DNA from: JBBIIC01 sp037446725
Lineage (GTDB): Bacteria > Actinomycetota > Coriobacteriia > Anaerosomatales > SLCP01
Direction of reading: 5' to 3'
Length of the DNA stretch: 12,025 bases
NCBI GenBank assembly: GCA_037446725.1
Contig: JBBIIC010000038.1
Coordinates: forward strand, 1 to 12,025
Shown here: positions 1 to 8,000 of the stretch, piece by piece
Numbering within the stretch: position 1 is the first letter of the stretch
Layout of the letters: each line of letters starts with the position of its first letter
Position numbers and translations under genes: made by a program
Notes under the pieces: model-generated
What the model was told of the DNA's origin: nothing
Database searches by the model: none
Seen by the model: the letters and a program-made list of their open reading frames with translations, nothing else

Positions 1-16
1 CGAGGGAGGACCGCCC

Positions 17-1126
17 GTGAGCACCACCTACCGAATCTGCCTGCTGCCCGGAGACGGCATCGGTCCGGAGATCACCGCCGAGGCCGTCAAGGTGCTCGGT
101 GTCATAGGCGAGCGCGAGGGCGTGACCTTCGAGTTCTCCGAGGCGCTCCTGGGCGGCATCGCCATCGACGAGACCGGCACGGCGCTTCCTGAGGCCACCC
201 TCGAAACCGCGCACGCGGCGGACGCGGTGCTGCTGGCTGCAATCGGCGGCCCGAAATGGGACACCACCGACCCTGCTAAGCCCCGGCCCGAGCAGGGCCT
301 GCTTGGCATCCGCAAGGCGCTCGGCCTGTACGCGAACCTACGGCCGGTGAAGCTCTTCCCCACACTTGCCGGCGCGTCGACGCTCAAGCCCGAGGCCCTC
401 GAGGGCGTGGACATGCTCATCGTGCGTGAGCTCACCGGCGGGCTGTACTTCGGCGAGCGGTCGCGCGAGTACGATGTGCCGGGAGCCGGCGTGGGGGGCG
501 CGGCGGGTCAGCGCGCCTACGACACGATGGACTACCGCGAGTTCGAGGTGGAGCGCATCGCGCGGGTGGCGTTCGAGGCCGCGCGCACGCGGCGCTCCAA
601 GGTGCACTCGGTCGACAAGGCCAACGTGCTCGAGTCGAGCCGTATGTGGCGCGAGGTCGTGCACGCGCTGCACGAGGCCGAGTACGCCGATGTTGAGCTC
701 GTCGACCAGCTCGTCGACAACACCGCCATGCAGCTCATCCGCTGGCCGGCGCAGTTCGACGTGATGGTCACCGAGAACATGTTCGGTGACATCCTCTCGG
801 ACGAGGCCTCTATGCTCACGGGCTCGCTCGGCATGCTCGCAAGCGCCTCGCTCGGCGACGGGACGGCGCTCTACGAGCCGAGCCACGGCAGCGCGCCCGA
901 CATCGCAGGGCAGGGGATCGCCAACCCGCTCGCGATGCTGCTCTCGGTGGAGCTGATGCTGCGCCACAGCTTCGGGATGCACGGTGCGGCCGACCGGCTC
1001 GCTGGCGCGGTCGAGGGCGTTCTCGATGAGGGCTGGCGCACGCGCGACATCGCCGATGAGGCAACGCTGCCGCATAAGACGGTGGGGACGAGCGCGATGG
1101 GCGACCTGGTGGCCGAGCGGCTCTAA
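17..1126 (+). CDS. leuB: 3-isopropylmalate dehydrogenase
   Basis: Catalyses NAD-dependent oxidation and decarboxylation of 3-isopropylmalate to 2-ketoisocaproate in cytosolic leucine synthesis. In organisms with citramalate synthase the same type of enzyme oxidises 3-methylmalate for isoleucine. The 369-residue length is normal. Family marks visible are GDGIGPEIT near residues 12-20, RELTGGLYFG from R137 (catalytic-type Tyr144), the SVDKANVL segment with Lys201, the metal-binding ENMFGDILSDEAS segment (D258, D262), and the C-terminal EPSHGSAPDIAGQGIANP cofactor-binding segment. The GTG start is supported by GAGGGAGGA at 2-10, six bases upstream. A position in a leu cluster (leuC/leuD upstream, outside the window) is likely but not seen. 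Tartrate or isocitrate dehydrogenase relatives are less likely, given the leucine-type RELTGGLYFG motif and the neighbours. Confidence 0.96.
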   Translation: MSTTYRICLLPGDGIGPEITAEAVKVLGVIGEREGVTFEFSEALLGGIAIDETGTALPEATLETAHAADAVLLAAIGGPKWDTTDPAKPRPEQGLLGIRKALGLYANLRPVKLFPTLAGASTLKPEALEGVDMLIVRELTGGLYFGERSREYDVPGAGVGGAAGQRAYDTMDYREFEVERIARVAFEAARTRRSKVHSVDKANVLESSRMWREVVHALHEAEYADVELVDQLVDNTAMQLIRWPAQFDVMVTENMFGDILSDEASMLTGSLGMLASASLGDGTALYEPSHGSAPDIAGQGIANPLAMLLSVELMLRHSFGMHGAADRLAGAVEGVLDEGWRTRDIADEATLPHKTVGTSAMGDLVAERL

Positions 1127-1169
1127 CGTTCGCTGCACGGCGCAGCCTTCCGGAACCCTGTGTGTGTTC

Positions 1170-1209
1170 CGTCGGGTTAATGAGAACGGCCGTTCTCATT
1201 CACCCGACG
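1170..1209. repeat. 40-base near-perfect palindrome (copy 1)
   Basis: The left arm CGTCGGGTTAATGAGAACGG pairs with the right arm at 19 of 20 positions. The only mismatch is T1178 against C1201, and the centre lies between 1189 and 1190 in CGGCCG. There is no spacer; as RNA it would be a very long stem closed by GGCC. No T-run follows, so it is not a standard intrinsic terminator, although U-less hairpin terminators have been proposed in actinobacteria. The core GAGAACGGCCGTTCTC contains GAAC-N4-GTTC, the LexA-box skeleton of Gram-positives. A related palindrome follows dnaE at 8598-8635. Role uncertain: terminator, protein-binding dyad or dispersed palindromic repeat. Confidence 0.85.
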
Positions 1210-1284
1210 CACCGGGCAACCCCTCGCCACCTGCCCGTGCCCCGTGGGTCATCCCACCCCCTACGCATCACTCCGCTCCTCGCG

Positions 1285-1290
1285 TACACT
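1285..1290 (+). promoter_or_regulatory. possible -10 element for ilvE
   Basis: TACACT fits the TAnnnT pattern of actinobacterial sigma-70-type -10 elements and lies 38 bases before the ilvE start, leaving a plausible short leader. No good -35 hexamer is visible 16-18 bases upstream (TACGCA at the 17-base position), so the call is weak. It fits the idea that ilvE starts a new unit after the palindrome. Confidence 0.35.
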
Positions 1291-1327
1291 GTTCTGCACA
1301 CTCGAGCAGCGAAGAGGGGTGCGGGAG

Positions 1328-2242
1328 ATGTCACTGCCCAAGGTGGACACCATCTGGATGGACGGCACGCTCGTCGACTGGGACGCCGCCCAGGTCCACG
1401 TCCTCACGCATGCGCTCCACTACGGCTCCGGTGTATTCGAGGGCATCCGCTGCTACGAGACGCCCGACGGTCCGGCCGTCTTCCGCCTCGTCGAGCACAT
1501 GGAGCGCTTCGACCGCAGCGCGCGGATGCTGCTCATGGACCTCGGCTACACCGTCGAGCAGACTGTCGCGGCGGTCAAGGAGACCATTCGCTCCAACCGC
1601 CTCACCTCGTGCTACATCCGCCCCATCGCGTTTCGGGGCTACGGCGCCATGGGGCTCGACCCGCTGCCGGCTCCGGTCAACGTGGTCATCGCGGCCTGGC
1701 CCTGGGATACCTACCTCGGCGAAGATGCGCTCTCCCACGGCGTCGCGGTCGGCGTGTCGAGCTGGCGCCAGCGAGGCATCAACTCGACGCCGCCTGCGAT
1801 CAAGGCCACCGGTCAATACATCAACTCATCGCTCGCACGCGTCGAGGCCAACCGTCACGGCTACGCCGAGGCGATCCTGCTCAACGAGGAGGGCAAGGTC
1901 TGCGAGGGCACCGGCGAGAACCTCTTCATCGTCAAGAAGGGCGTCATTCACACGCCGCCGGTCTCCGACGGCATCCTCGAGGGCATCACGCGCGACAGCA
2001 TCATGACGATCGCGCGCGACAAGGGCATCGAGGTACGGGAGACCTCGCTTGTCCGCACCGACCTCTACACGTGCGACGAGATGTTCATGACGGGTTCGGC
2101 AGCCGAGGTCGTGCCGGTGCACTCGGTGGACGGTCGAGAGATTGGCGAGCCTGGTCCTGTCACGCTCGACCTGCAGGAGAGTTTCTTCCACGTGGTCAAG
2201 GGAGAGGACGAGAACTACGAGGCCTGGCTCGACCGCGTCTAG
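1328..2242 (+). CDS. ilvE: Branched-chain amino acid aminotransferase
   Basis: PLP-dependent class IV aminotransferase carrying out the last step of Ile, Val and Leu synthesis, moving an amino group from glutamate to the branched 2-oxo acid. The product is 304 residues, typical of IlvE. Visible marks are HALHYGSGVFEGIRCY near the N-terminus, the PLP lysine K159 in AIKATGQYINS, and EGTGENLFIV from about E193, which contacts the cofactor. The ATG at 1328 is preferred over an in-frame upstream start at 1244, because homologous IlvE sequence begins at about MSLPKVDTIWMDG and GAAGAGGGG at 1311-1319 gives a well-spaced ribosome binding site. The cimA start follows after 25 bases, so the two are probably cotranscribed. 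D-amino-acid aminotransferase or aminodeoxychorismate lyase are class IV alternatives, but the length, motifs and neighbours favour IlvE. Confidence 0.95.
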   Translation: MSLPKVDTIWMDGTLVDWDAAQVHVLTHALHYGSGVFEGIRCYETPDGPAVFRLVEHMERFDRSARMLLMDLGYTVEQTVAAVKETIRSNRLTSCYIRPIAFRGYGAMGLDPLPAPVNVVIAAWPWDTYLGEDALSHGVAVGVSSWRQRGINSTPPAIKATGQYINSSLARVEANRHGYAEAILLNEEGKVCEGTGENLFIVKKGVIHTPPVSDGILEGITRDSIMTIARDKGIEVRETSLVRTDLYTCDEMFMTGSAAEVVPVHSVDGREIGEPGPVTLDLQESFFHVVKGEDENYEAWLDRV

Positions 2243-2267
2243 TAGGTCTGCCGAGGAGCGTGTTCCG

Positions 2268-3851
2268 ATGATCACCCTGTACGACACCACACTCAGAGAC
2301 GGTACGCAGCGCGAGGGGCTCTCGCTTTCTGTCGAAGACAAGCTACGTGTCGCCCAGCGCCTCGACCTGCTCGGCGTCCACTACGTCGAAGGCGGCTTCC
2401 CGGGCTCCAATCCCAAGGACATCGAGTTCTTCGACCGGGCGCGCGACCTCAATCTCGAGACAGCGAAGATCTCCGCGTTCGGCATGACGTGCGGCAAGAA
2501 CACCGCCGCTGAGGACGACCCGGGCCTGCGCACGTTGCTCGACACCGGATGCGAGGCGATCTGCATCTTCGGCAAGGCGTGGGACGTCCACGTGACCGAG
2601 ACGCTGCGCGCCACCCTCGAGGAGAACGTGCGGATGGTACGAGACTCGGTCGCCTATCTCAGGGCCCAGGGGCGCACGGTCTTCTTCGACGCCGAGCACT
2701 TCTTCGATGGGTATGCGCGCAACGCCGGCTACGCGCTCGAAGTGGTGCGGGCGGCATCCGACGCCGGCGCGGACGCCATCGTGCTGTGCGACACCAACGG
2801 CGGCACCATGCCCCACGACGTCTTGCGGGCGGTGGGTGTGGTGCGACTCGAGACCGATACCCCACTGGGCATCCACGCGCATAATGACGCGGGCTGTGCG
2901 GTCGCCAACTCGCTGCTCGCGGTCGAGGCGGGCTGCACGCACGTGCAGGGTACCGCCAACGGCTATGGTGAGCGCGCCGGCAATGCCGACCTGCTCAGCA
3001 TCATCCCCTCGCTCGCACTCAAGATGGGACGTGAGTGCATCAGCCCGGAGCAACTCAAACTGCTCACCGAGGTCAGTCACTTCATCGCCGAGACCGCCAA
3101 CATCTCACCCGACCCACACCAGCCCTACGTGGGCGCGAGCGCGTTCGCGCATAAGGGCGGCGTGCACGCGAGCGCGGCCGCGCGCCTGCCGGAGGCCTAC
3201 GAGCACATCGATCCGGCCAGGGTGGGCAACCTCGCGCGCGTGGTCGTGAGCGAGCTTGCCGGGCGGGCGAGCCTCACGATGAAAGCGCATGAGCTCGGCA
3301 TCGATCTGACCGGCGACCAGGAGACCGTTGGTGCCGTCCTCGATTCGATCAAGGACCTCGAGCACCGCGGCTACTCGTTCGAGGCCGCCGACGCCTCGCT
3401 CGAGATCATGCTCACCAAGCGTCTCGGCACCTACGAGCCGTTCTTCCGGCTCGAGTCGTTCCGCTGCATCATGGAGAAGCGCGAGGACGGCCGGGTCATG
3501 ACCGAAGCCACCATCAAGCTGCACGTCGAGGGTCATCGCTACATAGCGACCGCCGAGGGCAACGGTCCGGTCAACGCGCTCGACCGGGCGCTACGCATCG
3601 CGATCGGCCGGTACTACCCCGCGCTTGACCCAATCGAGCTCACCGACTTCAAGGTGCGCGTGCTCGACGAGAAGAAGGGCACCGGCGCGGTCACCCGTGT
3701 TCTCATCGAGTCGGCGGACGGCGAGAAGAGCTGGGGCACGGTGGGTGTGAGCGAGAACATCATCGAAGCCTCGTGGGAGGCGCTCGTCGACTCCATCGAG
3801 TACGGGCTCGCACACCCGCGGCAGGAAAACGACCCCCCTCATGGAAGCTAA
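2268..3851 (+). CDS. cimA: (R)-citramalate synthase
   Basis: Condenses pyruvate with acetyl-CoA to (R)-citramalate, the first step of threonine-independent isoleucine synthesis. The product is 527 residues, matching the long citramalate synthase family. The N-terminal TIM-barrel starts MITLYDTTLRDGTQREG, with the catalytic-type R10-D11 pair. EGGFPGSNPKDIEFF is typical of this family, whereas LeuA usually has a FPASS-type sequence there. Metal ligands H203 and H205 lie in GIHAHND, followed by GTANGYGERAGNADL. The C-terminal part, from about residue 390 to the end, looks like the LeuA-type allosteric dimer domain, so feedback inhibition (isoleucine in known CimAs) is plausible. The start is the ATG after GAGGAG at 2253-2258; a longer in-frame reading from 2142 would overlap ilvE and adds non-homologous residues. 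2-isopropylmalate or homocitrate synthase is possible but less likely. Confidence 0.88.
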   Translation: MITLYDTTLRDGTQREGLSLSVEDKLRVAQRLDLLGVHYVEGGFPGSNPKDIEFFDRARDLNLETAKISAFGMTCGKNTAAEDDPGLRTLLDTGCEAICIFGKAWDVHVTETLRATLEENVRMVRDSVAYLRAQGRTVFFDAEHFFDGYARNAGYALEVVRAASDAGADAIVLCDTNGGTMPHDVLRAVGVVRLETDTPLGIHAHNDAGCAVANSLLAVEAGCTHVQGTANGYGERAGNADLLSIIPSLALKMGRECISPEQLKLLTEVSHFIAETANISPDPHQPYVGASAFAHKGGVHASAAARLPEAYEHIDPARVGNLARVVVSELAGRASLTMKAHELGIDLTGDQETVGAVLDSIKDLEHRGYSFEAADASLEIMLTKRLGTYEPFFRLESFRCIMEKREDGRVMTEATIKLHVEGHRYIATAEGNGPVNALDRALRIAIGRYYPALDPIELTDFKVRVLDEKKGTGAVTRVLIESADGEKSWGTVGVSENIIEASWEALVDSIEYGLAHPRQENDPPHGS

Positions 3852-3891
3852 GCCACGAGAGGATCCCATCGACCGGGTGAGGGGTCGTGGC
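3852..3891 (+). repeat. 7-base inverted repeat filling the cimA-FAH gap
   Basis: GCCACGA (3852-3858) directly follows the cimA stop, and its exact reverse complement TCGTGGC (3885-3891) directly precedes the next ATG. The downstream gene's purine-rich ribosome binding site (about 3877-3884) lies between the arms. It could fold into a leader hairpin that affects translation, or it may be chance. Confidence 0.4.
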
Positions 3892-4641
3892 ATGCGGGTC
3901 GTGCGCGTGATCTGGGAGGGGGACTGCCGTTACGGGCTGGCCGATGACGCCACCGTGACGCTCATCTCCGACGAACCCTTCGCGCAGTGGGAGCCCGAGG
4001 GCGCCATCGGGCTCAAGGGCGCGCAGCTGCTAACTCCGGTCGTGCCGACCAAGATTGTCTGCGTCGGCATCAACTATCGCTCGCACGCCGAGGAGATGGG
4101 TCACGCCATCCCGGCCGAGCCCGTGATCTTCCTCAAGCCGCCGACGACCATCAACGGCCCGGGCGCCGACATCCTCATCCCTCCCGGAGTGGGGCGCGTG
4201 GACTACGAGGCCGAGCTTGCGGCAGTCATCGGCCGGCGCACCCATAACGCCACGCCGGAGCAGGCCGAGTCCAACATCCTCGGCTACACGTGCGCGAACG
4301 ACGTGACCGCGCGCGACCTGCAGCGCGTTGACGGCCAGTGGACGCGCGCAAAGAGCTTCGACGGGTTCTGTCCGCTCGGGCCGTGGATCGAGACCGACGT
4401 CGACCCGGCAGACCTGCTCGTCGAGTCCTACGTCAACGGCGAGCGAAAGCAGTCCGCACGCACCTCAGACATGATCTTCGACGTGCCCACACTCGTGAGC
4501 TTCATAAGCGGTGTGATGACGCTCGTCCCGGGTGATGTGGTGCTCACCGGCACGCCGGGCGGCATCGGCCCGCTCGCGGCGGGAGACAGCGTTGAGGTGC
4601 GCATCGAGGGCATCGGGAGCCTCGTCAACTCCGTCGTGTGA
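3892..4641 (+). CDS. Fumarylacetoacetate hydrolase family protein
   Basis: A 249-residue soluble enzyme of the FAH/YcgM-like superfamily, whose members hydrolyse or decarboxylate acylpyruvates and 2-oxo acids using a divalent metal. Core marks are KIVCVGINYRSHAEEMG in the middle of the first half, IFLKPPTTING, the metal-ligand stretch DYEAEL (E106, E108), NDVTARD (D137), the AKSFDGFCPLGPW segment near residue 152, and GTPGGIG at 220-226. The ATG at 3892 is chosen over an in-frame ATG at 3841 because family members begin with short MRxVR-type strands and GTGAGGGG lies just upstream; the other start would overlap cimA. It follows cimA by 40 bases and probably belongs to the ilvE-cimA unit. The substrate cannot be read from sequence; acylpyruvase or oxaloacetate-decarboxylase-like activity is possible. 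Its link to isoleucine synthesis is unproven. Confidence 0.9.
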   Translation: MRVVRVIWEGDCRYGLADDATVTLISDEPFAQWEPEGAIGLKGAQLLTPVVPTKIVCVGINYRSHAEEMGHAIPAEPVIFLKPPTTINGPGADILIPPGVGRVDYEAELAAVIGRRTHNATPEQAESNILGYTCANDVTARDLQRVDGQWTRAKSFDGFCPLGPWIETDVDPADLLVESYVNGERKQSARTSDMIFDVPTLVSFISGVMTLVPGDVVLTGTPGGIGPLAAGDSVEVRIEGIGSLVNSVV

Positions 4642-4674
4642 CGCTCGTCGGCACGGGCCTCCGTCCGTCGCTCA

Positions 4675-4688
4675 CGAACAGCCGTTCG
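4675..4688. promoter_or_regulatory. LexA-box-like dyad upstream of yerC-dnaE
   Basis: CGAAC-AGCC-GTTCG is a perfect 5+5 base dyad with a 4-base spacer. It matches the GAAC-N4-GTTC skeleton of Gram-positive SOS boxes, with one departure in the central four bases from the B. subtilis-type consensus as I recall it. It lies about 33 bases upstream of the proposed -10. That position is more distant than usual for direct LexA repression, so the site may be non-functional, or may be bound by another protein. It overlaps a weak hairpin that could be read as a poor terminator. Confidence 0.4.
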
Positions 4689-4720
4689 GCTATCCACAGG
4701 CCCAAAATGTCGTCGGTTGG

Positions 4721-4729
4721 TGCTATGCT
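4721..4729 (+). promoter_or_regulatory. Extended -10 promoter for yerC-dnaE
   Basis: TGCTATGCT is an extended -10 (TGn followed by TATGCT, resembling TATAAT). No good -35 hexamer is seen 16-18 bases upstream, as expected for extended -10 promoters. Transcription would begin near 4736, giving a leader of about 43 bases before the yerC GTG. The same ten bases, TGCTATGCTG, form the -10 region of the hisZ promoter, which strengthens the call. Confidence 0.55.
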
Positions 4730-4778
4730 GACCACATCATCTTGTGGCTGCGCCGGATATCGAGGGGGAGCACGCTCC

Positions 4779-5090
4779 GTGCCCGAGGACCGTCTGAGAA
4801 CACCCGAGGTCGAGGAGTTGCTGCGCGCGTTCGTCTCCATCGGCGATGCCGAAGAGGCCTACGCGTTTCTGCAGGACGTCTGCACCATCAAGGAGATCCA
4901 GGACATGGCGCAGCGGCTGCACGTTGCCCGTCTGCTCGCCGCGGGCGAGCACTACAACGATATCCGGGCGGTGACCGGCGCATCGGCGACCACCATCAGC
5001 CGGGTGAGCAAGGCGCTCAACTACGGCGCGGACGGTTACCGCACCATCATCGACCGCCTCGGCGCTCCCGGGAAGCGGGAGGCGACGTAA
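4779..5090 (+). CDS. yerC: TrpR-superfamily regulator, YerC/HisR type
   Basis: A 103-residue all-helical DNA-binding protein of the TrpR-like YerC/YecD family. The family core DVCTIKEIQDMAQRLHVARLL spans about residues 33-53, followed by a helix-turn-helix at about 58-80 (HYNDIRAVTGASATTISRVSKAL). Length matches YerC of B. subtilis (about 104). From memory, comparative genomics of Gram-positives has proposed members of this family as histidine-sensing repressors of his genes (HisR). The GTG at 4779 is chosen because GAGGGGGAG at 4762-4770 sits eight bases upstream and homology starts here; an in-frame GTG at 4638 overlaps the previous gene and adds unrelated residues. dnaE begins four bases after the stop, so the two are translationally coupled or nearly so. 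A TrpR-operator-like element lies before hisZ, three kilobases downstream. Confidence 0.9.
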   Translation: MPEDRLRTPEVEELLRAFVSIGDAEEAYAFLQDVCTIKEIQDMAQRLHVARLLAAGEHYNDIRAVTGASATTISRVSKALNYGADGYRTIIDRLGAPGKREAT

Positions 5091-5094
5091 GCCC

Positions 5095-8000
5095 GTGTCC
5101 TTCGTCCACCTGCACACGCACTCCGAATACTCGCTGCTCGACGGCGCGGCCCGCGTGAAGGACCTCGTGAGCACGGCGAAGTCGTTCGGCATGCCGGCGC
5201 TCGCCATCACCGACCACGGTGCGATGTACGGAGCGGTCGAGTTCTACCGCGCGGCGCGCAAGGCCGACATCCGGCCGATCATCGGCTGCGAGATCTACTT
5301 CACGACCGGCTCACGGCACACGCGCGAGGGCAAGCCCGATCTGTACCATCTACTCCTGCTCGCCAAGAACCAGACCGGCTACCGAAACCTCATGGCGCTT
5401 GTCTCTGAGGCGTCTGTTGGCGGCTTCTACTACAAGCCTCAGGTCGACCTCGAGCTGCTCGAGCAGCTCAGCGAGGGGCTCATCGCCACGAGTGCCTGCA
5501 TGAGCGGCATCGTGAGCAAGTCCATCGAGCGTGGTGAGGCCGAAGAGGCGCGCCGGTGGGCCGAGACGTACGCCGGCCTGTTCGCCGAGGGCGACTTCTT
5601 CCTAGAGATCCAGAACCAGGGCATCACCGCGGATAGCGGAGTGACGCAGTCGCAGCTCAACGAGGCCATCGCCTCGCTCGGCGCCGAGCTCGGCCTGCCG
5701 CTTGTGGCCACCAACGACGTGCACTACATCCGCTCGGACGATGCCATCGCGCAGGACATGCTCTTGTGCATCGGCACGGGCTCGACGCTCGACGCTCCGG
5801 ACCGGATGAAGTTTTCGTGCGAGGAGTTCTACCTGAAGTCAGCCGAGCAGATGGCGGGCATCTTCGAGGCGTACCCCGAAGCGGTCGCCAACACGTTGGC
5901 AATCGCCGAGCGCTGCGAACTTGAGCTCGACTTCGACAAGATCGTACTGCCCTCGTTCGGCGTTCCCGAGCGGCACACCGAGGAGTCCTACCTCGAGGAG
6001 CAGTGCCTCGACGGTCTGAAGGCCCGCTACGGCGAGCCGGTTCCAGACGAGGCGCTCAAGCGGCTGCGCCACGAGCTCGCGGTCATCAACGAGAAGGGGT
6101 ATGCGGCATACTTCCTCATCGTCGCCGACTTCGTGAAGTGGGCCAAGGACCGCAAGATCGGTGTGGGCCCGGGCCGCGGGTCGGCTGCCGGGTCGATCAT
6201 CGCCTACGCGCTCGGCATAACGAACCTTGACCCCATCGAGCACGGGCTGCTCTTCGAGCGCTTCCTCAACCCGGAGCGCACGGAGATGCCCGACATCGAC
6301 ATCGACTTCGACGACGAGCGGCGCGGCGAGGTCATCGACTATGTGCGCCGCGAGTACGGCGAGGACAAGGTCGCGCAGATCATCACGTTCGGCACGATGA
6401 AGGCGCGCGCGGCTGTGCGCGACGCCGGCCGCGTACTCGGCTATCCCTACGGCGTGCCGGACCGCATCTCGAAGATGATCGTGGATGACCTGAAGGCCAC
6501 CATCGACTCTTCGATCCGCCAGAACCCCGACCTGAAGGCCGACTACGAGCAGAATCCGGACACCAAGCGCATCGTGGACGCCGCCCGCGGGCTCGAGGGC
6601 ATCGTGCGCGGCGAGGGCGTGCACGCCGCCGGCGTCGTTATCTGTCCCGACCCGCTCTACTGCCACACGCCGGTCAAGCGCGACACGAAAGGGAACTTCA
6701 TCGTCACGCAGTACGAGGGCAACACCATCGCGAGCCTCGGCCTGCTCAAGATGGACTTCCTCGGTCTGCGCAACCTCACCGTCATCGCTCAGGCGATCCG
6801 CAACATCAAGAAGAACCACGGGGTCGAGATCGACGCGGATGCGATTCCGCTCGACGACGAGAAGACCTTCGAGCTGCTGCGTGCCGGAGACACGGTCGGG
6901 GTGTTCCAGGTCGAGTCCGCCGGCATGCGCCAGCTGCTGCGTGAGCTGAAGCCCACTACCTTCGCCGACATGGTTGCCGTGCTCGCACTCTACCGCCCCG
7001 GGCCGCTCGGCTCGGGCATGGTCAAGGACTTCGTCAACCGCAAGCACGGCAGGGCGCAGGTCACCTACTACGACGACCGGCTCAAGCCCATCCTGGAAGA
7101 GACGTACGGCACGGTCGTCTACCAGGAGCAGGTCATGCGCATCTCCATGGAGATGAGCGGCTTTTCGGCCGCCGAGGCGGACAAGCTGCGAAAGGCCATG
7201 GGCAAGAAGGACAAGACCGTGCTCGACAAGCTCAAGGAGAACTGGGTCCAGGGCGCGGCCGCCAACGGCTACGACAGACGCCTGGCCGCGCGCATGTGGG
7301 AGGACATCGAGAAGTTCGCTGAGTACGCCTTCAACAAGAGCCACTCGGCTGCCTACGGGCTCATCACGATGCAGACCGCCTACCTGAAGGCCCACTACCC
7401 GATCGAGTACATGGCGGCCGTGCTCACCTCCTACACCGGCAAGACGGAGCAGATCGTCAAGTACGTCGCCGAGTGCAACCACGCGGGCATGACCGTGCTC
7501 CCGCCGGACGTGAACTCCTCGGGCCGGGACTTCACTGCGGTCGCCGAGGGCATCCGCTTCGGGCTCGCCGGAATCCGCGGCGTGGGTACCGGGGTGGTCG
7601 ACCGCATCATCGAGGCGCGCGAGGCGGGCGGCGCGTTCACCTCGCTGCACGACTTCTGTGCGCGCGTCGACATGCTCACCATCAACAAGAAGACGCTCGA
7701 GTCGCTCGTCAAGGCGGGCGCGTTCGACTCGACGGGTTACACCCGCAAGCACCTCATGGTGCTGCTCGAGCCCTGTGTCGACGCCGCCGTCAAACGGCAG
7801 CGCGACACCGCCAACGGGCAGGTCTCGATGTTTGACATGTTCGCCGCCGAGGAGGACGCGGCCGACCACGGGTTCGCCAATGAGGTCCCGCCGCCCGACG
7901 GTGTGGAGTGGGACCGCAAGATGAAGCTCGCCTTCGAGAAGGACATGCTCGGCATATATGTCTCGGACCACCCGCTGCGCGAGCTTGCCGATGCGGTCAA

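Larger units (their letters stand above)
1127..1327 (+). other. leuB-ilvE intergenic region
   Basis: A 201-base gap with no credible gene. It holds a 40-base near-perfect palindrome 43 bases after the leuB stop and, nearer ilvE, a possible -10 hexamer and the ilvE ribosome binding site. I saw no T-box leader (no recognisable antiterminator motif) and no leader peptide rich in Leu, Ile or Val codons. The layout suggests that leuB ends one transcription unit and ilvE begins another. Confidence 0.6.
4642..4778 (+). other. Intergenic region before yerC-dnaE
   Basis: A 137-base gap between the FAH-family gene and yerC. It contains a CGAAC-N4-GTTCG dyad overlapping a small hairpin (AGCC-GTTC-GGCT, 4680-4691), then an extended -10 promoter, then the yerC ribosome binding site GAGGGGGAG. 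No strong terminator with a T-run is visible, so read-through from the upstream genes is possible. Confidence 0.6.

Noticed and set aside
338..1138. 266-codon open frame on the - strand opposite leuB
   Set aside because: It is a shadow of the leuB reading frame with no domain signal.
1127..1327. T-box riboswitch or attenuator leader before ilvE
   Set aside because: I found no T-box consensus, no run of branched-chain codons in a short leader frame, and no terminator with a T-run; the palindrome lacks an alternative pairing partner that I can see.
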